Shown here: piece after piece, positions 26,924 to 35,543 of the stretch
Numbering within the stretch: the first letter of the stretch is position 1
Layout: each line of letters starts with the position of its first letter
NCBI GenBank assembly: GCA_040878185.1
Contig: JBBDMS010000068.1
Location: 1-45,364 of the forward strand
Reading direction: 5' to 3'
Origin: JAWXBK01 sp040878185
GTDB taxonomy: Bacteria > Pseudomonadota > Alphaproteobacteria > Dongiales > Dongiaceae
DNA: 45,364 bases
Translations under genes and position numbers: made by a program
Notes under the pieces: generated by a model
What the model was told of the DNA's origin: nothing
Seen by the model: the letters and a program-made list of their open reading frames with translations, nothing else
Database searches by the model: none

Positions 26924-27718
26924 TCAGGCGGCGCTGCGACGACCGCGGCGGGATGTCGCACGTGCCCGCACGGCCTCGCCGAAGGCCGCGAACAGCTTCA
27001 TCGAATCGGCGCTCTCCCAGACCCGGAATTCCGGATGCCACTGCACGCCGAGCGCGAAACTCTTCGCATCCTTCACGCGCACCGCTTCGATCACGCCGTC
27101 CTCGGCGCGACCTTCGACCGCGAGACGCGATGCGGGTCTGTCGATCGCCTGCCAGTGCAACGAATTCACGTCGATCGCATTCTTGCCGAGGATGCGCGCG
27201 AACGTGCCGTCGGGATCGAGCGTCACGCGCTGGCGCGGCACGTAGCGTGCGTTCATCTCGACGTCGCGCGGCGCGCGGTGATCGAGATTACCGTCGATCG
27301 TGTGAACCTGCGTGTGCAGCGTGCCGCCGAGCACGACATTGAGTTCCTGTATGCCGCGGCAGATGCAGAAGAGCGGCAGGTCCATATCGAGCGCCGCCGC
27401 GATCATCGACAGCGTGGTCGCATCGCGCATCGCATCCTGCGGACTCTCCAGCCGGTCGGCCGCGCCGCCATAATGATGCACGGCGACATTCGAGACGCTG
27501 CCGGTCACCAGAAGCCCGTCGAGCCGGTCGAGCAAAGCCGGCATATCGAACTGTGGACCAAAGGCGGGGATCAGCCAGGGCATCGCCTGGGCGCCGATCA
27601 TCACCGCGGTTACGTACTTTTCGCCGACCGCATGGAACGGCAGCCCGTCGATCTCCTTGAGGTCGCAGGGGATGCCGACAACCGGCGCGTCGGCGGCGAG
27701 TTTTACATCGTCGATCAT
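26924..27718 (-). CDS. Gamma-glutamyl-gamma-aminobutyrate hydrolase family protein (class I glutamine amidotransferase fold)
   Basis: A 264-residue peptidase C26 protein, PuuD-like. The nucleophile is C120 in FCICRGIQELNV, and the histidine-glutamate pair is H228/E230 in GVQWHPEF. The N-terminal PVVGIPCDLKE and GLLVTGSVSNVAVHHY are typical. The family hydrolyses gamma-glutamyl amides, for example in putrescine breakdown. No other putrescine-pathway gene is present here, so the substrate is uncertain. ATG 27718 is preferred, since the frame upstream lacks homology. The C-terminus is basic (ATSRRGRRSAA). Confidence 0.9.
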   Translation of the reverse strand: MIDDVKLAADAPVVGIPCDLKEIDGLPFHAVGEKYVTAVMIGAQAMPWLIPAFGPQFDMPALLDRLDGLLVTGSVSNVAVHHYGGAADRLESPQDAMRDATTLSMIAAALDMDLPLFCICRGIQELNVVLGGTLHTQVHTIDGNLDHRAPRDVEMNARYVPRQRVTLDPDGTFARILGKNAIDVNSLHWQAIDRPASRLAVEGRAEDGVIEAVRVKDAKSFALGVQWHPEFRVWESADSMKLFAAFGEAVRARATSRRGRRSAA

Positions 27719-27888
27719 ATGCGTTTCGCTAGCATGGCTGCGGGCCGGCGGGCAATGGCGAGCTGTCGGCTCAGGCATGCCGGGCGCCTGATCAGCCCCA
27801 GGACCGGTCATCGAACCGCCGTATTTTCGGGCATGATCGGCGATGCGGGTCGGGCGATCCGCACTGAATGCAGGATGGGGGATCAGCC

Positions 27889-28524
27889 ATGAGCCGGCGT
27901 GAAGACGAGCTGATGCAGTTCGTGCGCGAGAGCCTCGCGCGAGGCCTGACGCGCCCGCAGATCGAGGTGGCCCTGCGCGAAGCCGGCTGGTCGCCCGACC
28001 AGACCGCGAATGCGCTCGGCGCCTGGTCGGCGGTCGATTTTCCGCTGCCGGTGCCGAACCCGCTTCCTTATGTGTCGGCGCGCGAGGCGTTCCTCTATCT
28101 CGTGCTCTATACGACGCTGTTCGTCAGCGCCTATTCGCTCGGCGATCTCATCTTCAGCTTCATCGAAAGGGGGCTGCCCGATCCGGTGACGCCCGACTGG
28201 GGTCTCGACGACGGCATCCGCTGGGCGATCGCGCGGCTGGTCGTGAGCGCGCCGGTCTTTCTGTTCACCGCGCATCGCGTCGGCCGAATGATCGCAGCCG
28301 ACCCCGCGAAGCAGGGTTCGCCGGTGCGCAAATGGCTCACCTATGTCGCACTCTTCATCGCGGCGTCGATCGTGATCGGCGACGTGGTCACGCTGATTTC
28401 CTATGCGCTCGGCGGTGAGCTCACGCTGCGCTTCATCCTCAAAATCGTCACCGTCGCCGTCATCGCCGGCGCGATCTTCGTCTATTACCTGCACGATCTC
28501 GGTCGCGACGAGAAACCGGCATGA
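27889..28524 (+). CDS. DUF5671-type membrane protein
   Basis: A 211-residue protein. Residues 1-50 are a soluble helical domain (ELMQFVRESLARGLTRPQIEVALREAGW, like a small UBA/SHOCT-type helix bundle). Four hydrophobic segments follow from about residue 65 to 205. SAREAFLYLVLYTTLFVSAYSLGDLIFSFIER is characteristic of DUF5671, an uncharacterised inner-membrane family. GGATGGGGG lies upstream of ATG 27889. The stop overlaps the next ATG (ATGA), indicating a two-gene unit. Function unknown. Confidence 0.82.
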   Translation: MSRREDELMQFVRESLARGLTRPQIEVALREAGWSPDQTANALGAWSAVDFPLPVPNPLPYVSAREAFLYLVLYTTLFVSAYSLGDLIFSFIERGLPDPVTPDWGLDDGIRWAIARLVVSAPVFLFTAHRVGRMIAADPAKQGSPVRKWLTYVALFIAASIVIGDVVTLISYALGGELTLRFILKIVTVAVIAGAIFVYYLHDLGRDEKPA

Positions 28525-28568
28525 AGCGGCCTTCGGCCGGGAGCATGAAGCGGCCTTCGGCCGGGCGT
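28521..28568. repeat. 24-bp tandem duplication of a start region
   Basis: Two 24-bp units (28521-28544 and 28545-28568) are identical over their first 21 bases (ATGAAGCGGCCTTCGGCCGG plus G). Each contains an ATG and the small hairpin GGCCTTCGGCC. Confidence 0.93.
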
Positions 28569-28976
28569 GTGCTGGTTTTTGTCCTGGTCGGGGTGTCGCT
28601 GGCGGCCGTTGCCGCCGGGCTGTCGATGACCGATTCGCCCTGGCATGAACGCGACCAGAGGATCGACGAACGCCGGACGCGCGATCTCGAATCGCTCGAC
28701 GGGGCCGTGCGGGACCATGTCGAAGCCGAAGGGCGGCTCCCGCTATCGCTCGATGAGCTCGGATCGCAATGGGAGACCGTTCGCCGCGATCCCGAAACCG
28801 GGGTCGATTACGAATACCGGGTCATCGACGATCGCCGGTTCGAGCTCTGCGCGACTTTTACGATGCAGAGAGATGTCGAGGGCGATCCGACCTGGACGCG
28901 CTGGCAGTCCGATTTCTTCGATCACCCGCCTGGCCGACACTGCTTCGAGCGCAATGCGGCAGAGGATGAGGGTTAA
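28521..28976 (+). CDS. Hypothetical single-pass membrane protein coupled to DUF5671
   Basis: A 151-residue protein with one N-terminal membrane segment (about 16-35) and a periplasmic domain. That domain reads RDLESLDGAVRDHVEAEGRLPLSLDEL and RDPETGVDYEYRVIDDRRFELCATF, the pattern often found beside DUF5671 genes and reminiscent of pseudopilin-like globular domains. The first 16 residues are a duplication (MKRPSAGS then MKRPSAGR) caused by a 24-bp tandem repeat, so either ATG (28521 or 28545) could be used. Function unknown. Confidence 0.72.
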   Translation: MKRPSAGSMKRPSAGRVLVFVLVGVSLAAVAAGLSMTDSPWHERDQRIDERRTRDLESLDGAVRDHVEAEGRLPLSLDELGSQWETVRRDPETGVDYEYRVIDDRRFELCATFTMQRDVEGDPTWTRWQSDFFDHPPGRHCFERNAAEDEG

Positions 28977-29085
28977 AAGCGGCGAGCGATCTCCGGCATC
29001 GCCATTCGTACCCCGTGCGCGGGATCGGCATGCGGTGGTATCCTCCCCGCGCAGCGTTTTCGGGAACCGGGGGAAGGGCCGTCTT

Positions 29086-29316
29086 ATGCGCAAATGTCCT
29101 GATGACCATGTCGATCTGATCGTTACCGACCGGCAGGGGATCGAGGTCGACTATTGCCCGCGATGCCGGGGCGTCTGGCTCGATCGCGGCGAACTCGACA
29201 AGATCGTCGAACGCAGCGGCGGTTCGGCGCGGGCCGAGCAGGCGCGGCTCGAAGGCCAGCCGTCGGAGGCCGGCTACCCGGGGTCGCTCAAGATCACCGA
29301 ACTGTTCGATTTCTGA
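29086..29316 (+). CDS. Zinc-ribbon (zf-TFIIB) protein
   Basis: A 76-residue small cytoplasmic protein. The N-terminal CPDDHVDL and then DYCPRCRGVWLDRGELDKIVE form the zf-TFIIB-type zinc ribbon. The second knuckle has a clear CxxC (C24/C27); the first has C4 with D/H in place of a second cysteine. The C-terminus ends KITELFDF. A strong ribosome site (GGGGGAAGGG) precedes ATG 29086. Function unknown. The last codons and stop are duplicated in tandem downstream. Confidence 0.88.
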   Translation: MRKCPDDHVDLIVTDRQGIEVDYCPRCRGVWLDRGELDKIVERSGGSARAEQARLEGQPSEAGYPGSLKITELFDF

Positions 29317-29330
29317 ACTGTTCGATTTCT
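29299..29330. repeat. 16-bp tandem duplication spanning a stop codon
   Basis: GAACTGTTCGATTTCT occurs twice back to back (29299-29314, 29315-29330). The join creates the TGA stop of the zinc-ribbon gene, and a second TGA follows the second copy. Confidence 0.93.
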
Positions 29331-29365
29331 GATTGGCGCGCGTCGTCGATTGCGCGCAGCGCCCG

Positions 29366-30130
29366 TTACTCGTAGCGGGTGCGCGGTGTCGGGGTACGGA
29401 ACAATTCGTTCGCCAGCGCGCCGCCGAGGCTCACTTCCTCGAGCCCGACGCGCACTTCGGTGCCCTGCGAATCGACCAGCGTCCACTGTTTCAGTTCGAG
29501 CGGGCTGTCGTTGAAGATCAGCGTCACCGCGCCGGCGTCGGCATCGTCGGTCTGATGCATGGTGACGCGCAGCGTGCCCGTCTGGCGGTCGATCTGGGTG
29601 ACGGTGATCTCCTCGTCGAAGCGGATCGTCTCGCGCAGCAGGAACCAGATCGGCGACGCGTTCAGCGGCAGCTGGTTCACCTGGTCGAGATCCTCGTCGT
29701 AATAGCTGACCAGCATGCCGTCGGCGACGATCAGCACGGGAACCGGCGGATCGTACTCGACGCGCAGCCGGCCCGGCCGGCGCACATAGATGTCGCCGCT
29801 CGCATCGGCGCTGCCCACCGAATATTGCTGGAAGCGCGCACGCAGCGTCGTGAACGAGTTGAGATACTGCTCGACGCGCGTCAGATCGGCGACATCGGCC
29901 TGCGTCAGCTCGAAGGTCGCAGTAGCCGCCGCCGCCGGCGCCGACATGAACAGATTGAAGCCGCCGAAGCCGAGCAGCAGCGCTGTCGCCGCCGTGCCGG
30001 CGAGGAAACGCCGCCGGCTGAAACCGTGTACGCGGGGCCCAGAATCAATCCGAGTATCAATCCGGGTATCGTTCCGGGAAACATTGCGGCTCGTGCCGAC
30101 GGGACCGAACAAGGGATGGAAGGAGATCAT
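29366..30130 (-). CDS. lolA: Outer-membrane lipoprotein carrier LolA-like protein
   Basis: A 254-residue periplasmic chaperone that would carry lipoproteins from the LolCDE complex toward the outer membrane. The mature part has the LolA pattern: VEQYLNSFTTLRARFQQYS, GDIYVRRPGRLRVEYDPP, ADGMLVSYYDEDLDQVNQLPL and a late SPLELKQWTLVDSQG. The N-terminus is unusual: about 35 residues precede SRRRFLAGTAATALLLGFGG, which looks like a twin-arginine signal. A 12-bp coding repeat (RNDTRIDTRID) lies in that extension. ATG 30130 overlaps the ftsK stop (ATGA). Confidence 0.9.
   Translation of the reverse strand: MISFHPLFGPVGTSRNVSRNDTRIDTRIDSGPRVHGFSRRRFLAGTAATALLLGFGGFNLFMSAPAAAATATFELTQADVADLTRVEQYLNSFTTLRARFQQYSVGSADASGDIYVRRPGRLRVEYDPPVPVLIVADGMLVSYYDEDLDQVNQLPLNASPIWFLLRETIRFDEEITVTQIDRQTGTLRVTMHQTDDADAGAVTLIFNDSPLELKQWTLVDSQGTEVRVGLEEVSLGGALANELFRTPTPRTRYE
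30045..30080. repeat. 12-bp in-frame tandem repeat in lolA leader
   Basis: Three 12-bp units (30045, 30057, 30069) vary from TCAATCCGAGTA to TCAATCCGGGTA to TCGTTCCGGGAA. They encode repeated N/I-D-T-R in the N-terminal extension of the LolA-like protein. Confidence 0.8.
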
Positions 30131-32583
30131 TCTCGCTCTTCGATGTTGCGGGCGAGCACTTCGCGCTTGCCGACATGGTTCGCGGCGCTCACGACGCCTT
30201 CGCGTTCCATGCGCTCGACGATGCGCGCCGCCCGGTTATAGCCGATCTGCAGATAACGCTGCACGAAGCTGGTCGATGCCTTTCTCTCGCGACAGACGAG
30301 GGCGACCGCCTGATCGTAGAGCGGTTCGCCGCCCTCCGCATCGTCCCCCCCGCCGGGCAGGCCGAGCGCATTCTCGTCCTCCCGCGTGATTTCCTCGATA
30401 TAGGTGGGGCGGCCCTGCTTTTTAAGGAAGCGGACCACCTGCTCGACCTCGGAATCGCCCACGAACGGGCCGTGAACACGCGAAATCCGGCCGCCATGCG
30501 CCATATAGAGCATGTCGCCCTGGCCCAATAGCTGTTCCGCCCCCTGCTCGCCGAGGATGGTCCGGCTGTCGATCTTCGAGGTGACGTGGAAGCTGATCCG
30601 GGTCGGGAAATTGGCCTTGATCGTGCCGGTGATGACGTCGACCGAGGGGCGCTGCGTTGCCATGATGATATGGATGCCGGCCGCGCGCGCCATCTGGGCC
30701 AGGCGCTGGATCGCCGCCTCGATATCCTTGCCGGCGACCAGCATGAGGTCGGCCATCTCGTCGACCACCACCACGATATAGGGCAGCGCATCGAGCGGGA
30801 TCTCTTCTTCCTCGTAGATCGGCTCGCCGGTCTCGGCGTTGAAACCGGTCTGGATCTGCCGCGTCAGCCGTTCGCCTTTTTCGGCCGCGGTCGCGATGCG
30901 CTGGTTATAGCCCTCGATGTTGCGCACGCCGAGCTTCGACATCGCGCGATAGCGATCCTCCATCTCGCGCACCACCCATTTGAGCGCGACGATCGCCTTC
31001 CTCGGTTCGGTCACGACCGGCGAGATCAGATGCGGGATGCCGTCATAGACCGACAGCTCCAGCATTTTCGGATCGATCATGATGAACTTGCAGGTCTCGG
31101 GCGTGAGACGATAGAGCAGCGAGAGAATCATCGTGTTGATCGCGACCGACTTGCCCGACCCGGTCGTGCCGGCGATCAGCAGATGCGGCATGCGCGCGAG
31201 ATCGACGATGATCGGCGCGCCGCCGATATCCTTGCCGAGCACGAGGGCGAGTTTGGCCGCCGTCCGCTCGTAGGCTTCGGCCGCCAGCAGTTCGCGCAGC
31301 GTCACCAGCTCGCGATCGCGGTTCGGCAGCTCGATACCGATCACGTTATGGCCGGGCACGACCGCGATGCGCACCGAGACCGCGCTCATCGCGCGCGCGA
31401 TGTCGTCCGCGAGATTGATGACGCGGCTGGTCTTGATGCCGGGCGCGGGCTGCAATTCATAGAGGGTGACAACGGGGCCGGGCCGTACTTTCACGATCTC
31501 GCCCTTGACGCCGAAATCGTCGAGCACGCTTTCGAGCAGCCGTGCATTCTGTTCGAGCGCGCTCTCGCTCGCCCGCGTGACCGACGCGGCCGGAATGCGG
31601 CCGACCAGCTCGAGCGGCGGCAGCTGATATTCCTCGCTCGGCACCAGATCGAGGGTGCCTTGGCCGGCGGTGCGGGCGCGCTTGCCCGGCTTCGGCCTGG
31701 CCTGGCGCTGTTCGACGCGGCGTTCGGAGCGCGCATCGGCCGGCGTTATGCGCGGCTCGCCGTCATCGAGTGTCGGCCCGTCCAGCGTCGTGCCATCGAG
31801 GTCGAGATCGGGTCTGGCGCCGAGTGCCGGGTAGAAATCGGCGTCGTCGGCTTCGTCGCTGTCGAAACTCGGTTCGAGCCGGCGCTCGCGCGCTTCCATC
31901 GCGCGCTGCCCCCGCAATGCCGCCGCCGCATCGGGGTCGGGCCGGCGCAGGCGATCGGTGCCGCGCGCGACCAGCCCGCTCAACCAGTTTACGCCGCCGG
32001 CGGTGCGTCGCCCCGCCGCCATGTAACCGGCCGCGGCAATACCGAGCGCGCCGTAGGCGAGCAGCATCGCGATGACGAAGAAGGCGAGCGCGACCAGCGG
32101 CCGGTCGAGCCCGGTCGCCTCCACAAGGCGTGCCATCAGATAGTCGCCGGCGTACCCGCCGAGCCCGACGGTCAGCGGCCAGCCGGCCGGATTCGAAAGC
32201 CCGGCCAGCGCAATCGCCAACGTGACCGGCGCCGGCGGCAGCAAAGCAAGCCGCAGCCACCAGAGATGCAGCCGGCGATGGCGCAGCAATTTCCAGCCCC
32301 AGACCATCGGCACCAGGGCTAGCAGCAACGCGGCAAGCCCGATGCTCTGCAGCAGCAGATCGGCGATCACAGCGCCGGTCGAACCGAGCAGATTGAGCGC
32401 GGCGCCGCCGGTCGAGCGGTTGAGCGAGGGGTCTTCGGGATGGAAACTGCCGATCGCGAGAATGAGTCCGATGCCGAATAACAGCAACAGCAGCCCGACC
32501 AGTTCCGCGAAACGCTGGCGCAGGAAGAACCGCGCGGCCGGCGACAGCCAGGGCAGACGATGCGAATGCGCGTGATCGGTCAT
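30127..32583 (-). CDS. ftsK: DNA translocase FtsK
   Basis: An 818-residue divisome DNA pump that clears chromosome termini from the septum. The N-terminal membrane domain has about four segments (27-46, 64-95, 115-130 and 160-190). A linker (about 200-310) is acidic then basic. The motor domain has Walker A AGTTGSGKS (471-479) and Walker B IVVVVDEM (603-610). The C-terminal gamma domain (about 750-815) is a winged helix (TSFVQRYLQIGYNRAARIVERME) that reads KOPS-type sequences. The linker is much shorter than in E. coli, typical of alphaproteobacterial FtsK. ATG 32583 overlaps the aminotransferase stop (ATGA). Confidence 0.97.
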   Translation of the reverse strand: MTDHAHSHRLPWLSPAARFFLRQRFAELVGLLLLLFGIGLILAIGSFHPEDPSLNRSTGGAALNLLGSTGAVIADLLLQSIGLAALLLALVPMVWGWKLLRHRRLHLWWLRLALLPPAPVTLAIALAGLSNPAGWPLTVGLGGYAGDYLMARLVEATGLDRPLVALAFFVIAMLLAYGALGIAAAGYMAAGRRTAGGVNWLSGLVARGTDRLRRPDPDAAAALRGQRAMEARERRLEPSFDSDEADDADFYPALGARPDLDLDGTTLDGPTLDDGEPRITPADARSERRVEQRQARPKPGKRARTAGQGTLDLVPSEEYQLPPLELVGRIPAASVTRASESALEQNARLLESVLDDFGVKGEIVKVRPGPVVTLYELQPAPGIKTSRVINLADDIARAMSAVSVRIAVVPGHNVIGIELPNRDRELVTLRELLAAEAYERTAAKLALVLGKDIGGAPIIVDLARMPHLLIAGTTGSGKSVAINTMILSLLYRLTPETCKFIMIDPKMLELSVYDGIPHLISPVVTEPRKAIVALKWVVREMEDRYRAMSKLGVRNIEGYNQRIATAAEKGERLTRQIQTGFNAETGEPIYEEEEIPLDALPYIVVVVDEMADLMLVAGKDIEAAIQRLAQMARAAGIHIIMATQRPSVDVITGTIKANFPTRISFHVTSKIDSRTILGEQGAEQLLGQGDMLYMAHGGRISRVHGPFVGDSEVEQVVRFLKKQGRPTYIEEITREDENALGLPGGGDDAEGGEPLYDQAVALVCRERKASTSFVQRYLQIGYNRAARIVERMEREGVVSAANHVGKREVLARNIEERE

Positions 32584-33872
32584 GCGGCGTTTCCGGCGGT
32601 CCGCCGGACGGCGGCATCTCCGCCGACCGGTCGCGAAGCGGCGTCGCCGCGACGCTGCAGATGCGCCCAGCCATCGAGAACGTCGGCAAGGCGCGCCATC
32701 GCATCGGCGACGACCGCCGGTTCGTGCACCAAAGCGACACGAATGAACCCGGCACCGGGATTGCGCCCGTCCGCACCGCTCCGGCCCATATAGCTGCCGG
32801 GCAACACCTTGATGCCGGCTTTCGCCCAGAGCTCTTTCGCCGCCGCCTCGTCGTCGCCGACTTCGAGCCCCACCTGAAGCCACGCGAAGAACGCGCCCTG
32901 CGGGGTTTTATAACCGAAGCGTCCGGCAAGCGACCGTTCGGCCGCCGCGAAGATCGCGTCGTAGCGTGCGCGATTGGCCTCGACATGCGCCTCGTCGCGC
33001 CACAGCGCGGCGGATGCGGCGAGGATCGGCAGCGGCACCGCGACGCCGCCATAATTGACGAGTTGCATCTGGCGCGCGAGCAGGGCCGCATCGCCGGCAA
33101 TAAAACCGGAGCGCAAACCCGGCGAACCGGAACGCTTCGAGAGCGAATGCACGACCACGACATGATCGAGATCGATGCCCATCGACGCGACCGCTTCGAG
33201 CGCGCCCGATGGAATCGCCTCGCGCCAGATCTCGCTGTAGCACTCGTCGAACACGATTGTGAAATCATGTTCGCGCGCAAGCCGGATCCAGGCTTCGAGA
33301 TAGGCACGCGGCGCGATGGCACCCTGCGGATTCGAGGGCGAGCAGACAAAGGCCATCGCGGTGCGCGCCAGCACCGTGCGATCGATCCCCTCGACCGACG
33401 GCAGGAAATTATTGGCGCGCGTCGCCGGCAGGAAATGCGGCTCGGCGCCCGCGGCTGCGATCGCGCCGGCATAGACGTGATAAAACGGGTTCGGCAGCAG
33501 CACGAGCGGCTTCGTCTTGGCGCTGCGCGCGACCGCGTTGGGTGCGAGCATGTAAAGCGCCTCGCGCGAACCCGCGACCGGCAGGATATTGCGATCGGGA
33601 TCGAGCAGGTCGTCCGGGAGCCGGTAGCGTCCTTTCAGCCAGTCATGCACCGCGCGGCGGAAATCGGGCGTGCCATGGGCCGGCGGATAGCGGCCCCAGT
33701 CGGCGGCGTTGCGCGCCAGCACGTCTGCGACGAACGCGGGCGGCGTGCCCTGCGGCTCGCCGATCGACAGGATCAGCGGCTCAACGCCGGCCGGCGGGTC
33801 GATCCCCGCGAGCAGGCGGGCGAGCCGGGTGAACGGGTGGAACTGTTCGAAGGCGGGAAATGGATCGGCCAT
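32580..33872 (-). CDS. Class I/II PLP-dependent aminotransferase (DapC-like)
   Basis: A 430-residue fold-type I aminotransferase. The PLP lysine lies in VVVHSLSKRSGSPGLR, substrate and cofactor contacts in SPSNPQG and FDECYSEIW, and a late arginine in GFIRVALVHE. It resembles succinyldiaminopimelate aminotransferases used in lysine and peptidoglycan precursor synthesis; the exact substrate cannot be proved from sequence. The last 30 residues are a basic, low-complexity extension. It is first in a three-gene unit with ftsK and lolA (ATGA overlaps), an arrangement I believe is common in alphaproteobacteria. Confidence 0.9.
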   Translation of the reverse strand: MADPFPAFEQFHPFTRLARLLAGIDPPAGVEPLILSIGEPQGTPPAFVADVLARNAADWGRYPPAHGTPDFRRAVHDWLKGRYRLPDDLLDPDRNILPVAGSREALYMLAPNAVARSAKTKPLVLLPNPFYHVYAGAIAAAGAEPHFLPATRANNFLPSVEGIDRTVLARTAMAFVCSPSNPQGAIAPRAYLEAWIRLAREHDFTIVFDECYSEIWREAIPSGALEAVASMGIDLDHVVVVHSLSKRSGSPGLRSGFIAGDAALLARQMQLVNYGGVAVPLPILAASAALWRDEAHVEANRARYDAIFAAAERSLAGRFGYKTPQGAFFAWLQVGLEVGDDEAAAKELWAKAGIKVLPGSYMGRSGADGRNPGAGFIRVALVHEPAVVADAMARLADVLDGWAHLQRRGDAASRPVGGDAAVRRTAGNAA

Positions 33873-34202
33873 CCTGGCGGGCGTCCCTGATCAGGCTGGT
33901 AAATGAGCGTCACGCATCGTCGCATCTGGCATCGTCACACCCGGCATTTCTCCAGGGTCCGCAAGGTCCCCGAGGCGACCCCCTCGCGAGGCCGGACCAA
34001 TCCGACCGGTCGCGCGCGAATCGGCGCGACTCGGCGCGCGAATCGGTACAAAACATAAACAAGTCTATAAGTTGCGACCCGTCGTTACAAGCGCACGACA
34101 TGATGCGATACCAATTCGGCGTAAGAGGCGGCATCGCGGTACGCATGTTCCCTGTTCGTTCACTGGACTTCCCGCAGGCGTTCCGATCATGCTGCAACCA
34201 CG
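33873..34202. promoter_or_regulatory. Divergent promoter region between the aminotransferase and ubiH-like genes
   Basis: A 330-bp gap with no coding frame I trust. It holds an 11-bp direct repeat GCGCGAATCGG (34014-34024 and 34036-34046). The only AT-rich patch (about 34047-34072, including TCTATAAG) is the likely promoter core for one or both genes. Boxes cannot be assigned firmly. Confidence 0.45.
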
Positions 34203-35543
34203 ATGACCCAAAAAGCGGGAGATTCCCCCATAGGGGTAGTGAATTGCGAGGTCGCGATCGTCGGCGGCGGCATGGTGGGCCTCACGCTCGGCGTGGCCCT
34301 GGCCGGGGCCGGGGTCGAGACCGTCGTGATCGATGCGGTGCCGGCCGCCGCGCGTATCGCATCCGCCTATGACGGCCGCAGCTCGGCCATCGCACTGGGA
34401 TCGCAGCGGGCGCTCGATGGCATCGGCCTCTGGCCCCGACTTGCCGCTGTCGCGCAGCCGATTCTCGATATCCGCGTGTCGGACGGGCGCGCCGGCGACG
34501 ATGCGCGACGTACTGAAAGACCCAGAGGCGGGGGCGCCTCGCATCTCTTTCTTCATTACGATCACGTGGCGGCGGCCGGCGGCAGGGATGCCGCGGGCGC
34601 GGCGGCACCCTTCGGCTATATCGTCGAGAACCGCTCGATCCGGAAAGCTTTGGTCGCCGCGGCGGCGGCCTTGTCGAATTTGCAGCATCTCGCACCCGCA
34701 TCGCTCGCCAGCGAAACCCTGCGCGCCGGCCATGTCGAACTCACGCTCGAAGACGGACGGCAGATTCGCACGCGGCTGCTGATCGGCGCGGACGGACGAA
34801 ACTCGCGCGTGCGCGAAGGCCGCGGCATCGGTGCCGCGCGCTGGGACTATGCGCAGACCGGCATCGTCTGCACGGTGACGCATGCGTTGCCGCATGACGG
34901 CGTCGCGCACGAACATTTTCTGCCGGCCGGCCCGTTCGCCGTGCTGCCGATGATCGACGACGAACATGGCCACCGCTCGTCGATCGTCTGGACCGAGCGC
35001 AAGGATTTGGCGCCGGCGATGCTCGCGCTCACCGACGACCGGTTCTCGGCCGAGATGATGCGGCGCTTCGGCGATTCGCTCGGTGTGATGCGCCTGCTCG
35101 GTGACGGCAAGGGCGGCGGGCGCTGGTCGCATCCGCTCGGCGTGCTGCATGCCGATCGCTATACCGACAAACGCATGGCGCTGATCGGCGATGCCGCGCA
35201 CGGCATCCATCCGATCGCAGGGCAAGGTCTCAATCTGGGTTTGCGCGACGTTGCCGCGCTCGCCGAAACGATCGTCGATGCGCGCCGCATCGGGCTCGAT
35301 ATCGGGGTCGGCGAACCGCTCGAACGCTATGCCAGGTGGCGCCGCGTCGACAATCTCCTGCTGATTGCCGCGACCGATTCCCTGAACCGGCTCTTTGCAA
35401 ACGATGCAGCGCCGGTGCGCCTCGCGCGCGATCTGGGCCTGGCCGCGGTCGATCGCATGCCGGCGGTCAAACGCTTCTTCATGCGCCAGGCGATGGGGCT
35501 GGTCGGCGATCTGCCGCGGCTGGTCAAGGGCGAGGGGTTGTAG
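34203..35543 (+). CDS. UbiH/UbiF/Coq6-family FAD-dependent hydroxylase
   Basis: A 446-residue flavoprotein monooxygenase, expected to hydroxylate the ring of a ubiquinone precursor. The FAD-binding VAIVGGGMVGLTLG is near residue 18, the DG motif is RLLIGADGRNSRVRE, and the GD motif is MALIGDAAHGIHPIAGQGLNLGLRD. It is about 40 residues longer than typical UbiH; an Ala/Gly/Arg-rich insertion (about 95-137, with ARRTERPRGGGAS) accounts for it. Which ring position it modifies cannot be told. ATG 34203 is used; no strong ribosome site is visible. Its 3' end overlaps the convergent remnant by 20 bp. Confidence 0.93.
   Translation: MTQKAGDSPIGVVNCEVAIVGGGMVGLTLGVALAGAGVETVVIDAVPAAARIASAYDGRSSAIALGSQRALDGIGLWPRLAAVAQPILDIRVSDGRAGDDARRTERPRGGGASHLFLHYDHVAAAGGRDAAGAAAPFGYIVENRSIRKALVAAAAALSNLQHLAPASLASETLRAGHVELTLEDGRQIRTRLLIGADGRNSRVREGRGIGAARWDYAQTGIVCTVTHALPHDGVAHEHFLPAGPFAVLPMIDDEHGHRSSIVWTERKDLAPAMLALTDDRFSAEMMRRFGDSLGVMRLLGDGKGGGRWSHPLGVLHADRYTDKRMALIGDAAHGIHPIAGQGLNLGLRDVAALAETIVDARRIGLDIGVGEPLERYARWRRVDNLLLIAATDSLNRLFANDAAPVRLARDLGLAAVDRMPAVKRFFMRQAMGLVGDLPRLVKGEGL

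Noticed and set aside
30586..32322. A 578-codon plus-strand frame opposite ftsK
   Set aside because: ftsK is certain on the minus strand; the antisense translation is biased in composition and has no recognisable domain.
33873..34202. A tRNA or small gene in the ubiH upstream region
   Set aside because: No cloverleaf-compatible arms or T-loop consensus are visible, and the short frames lack ribosome sites.
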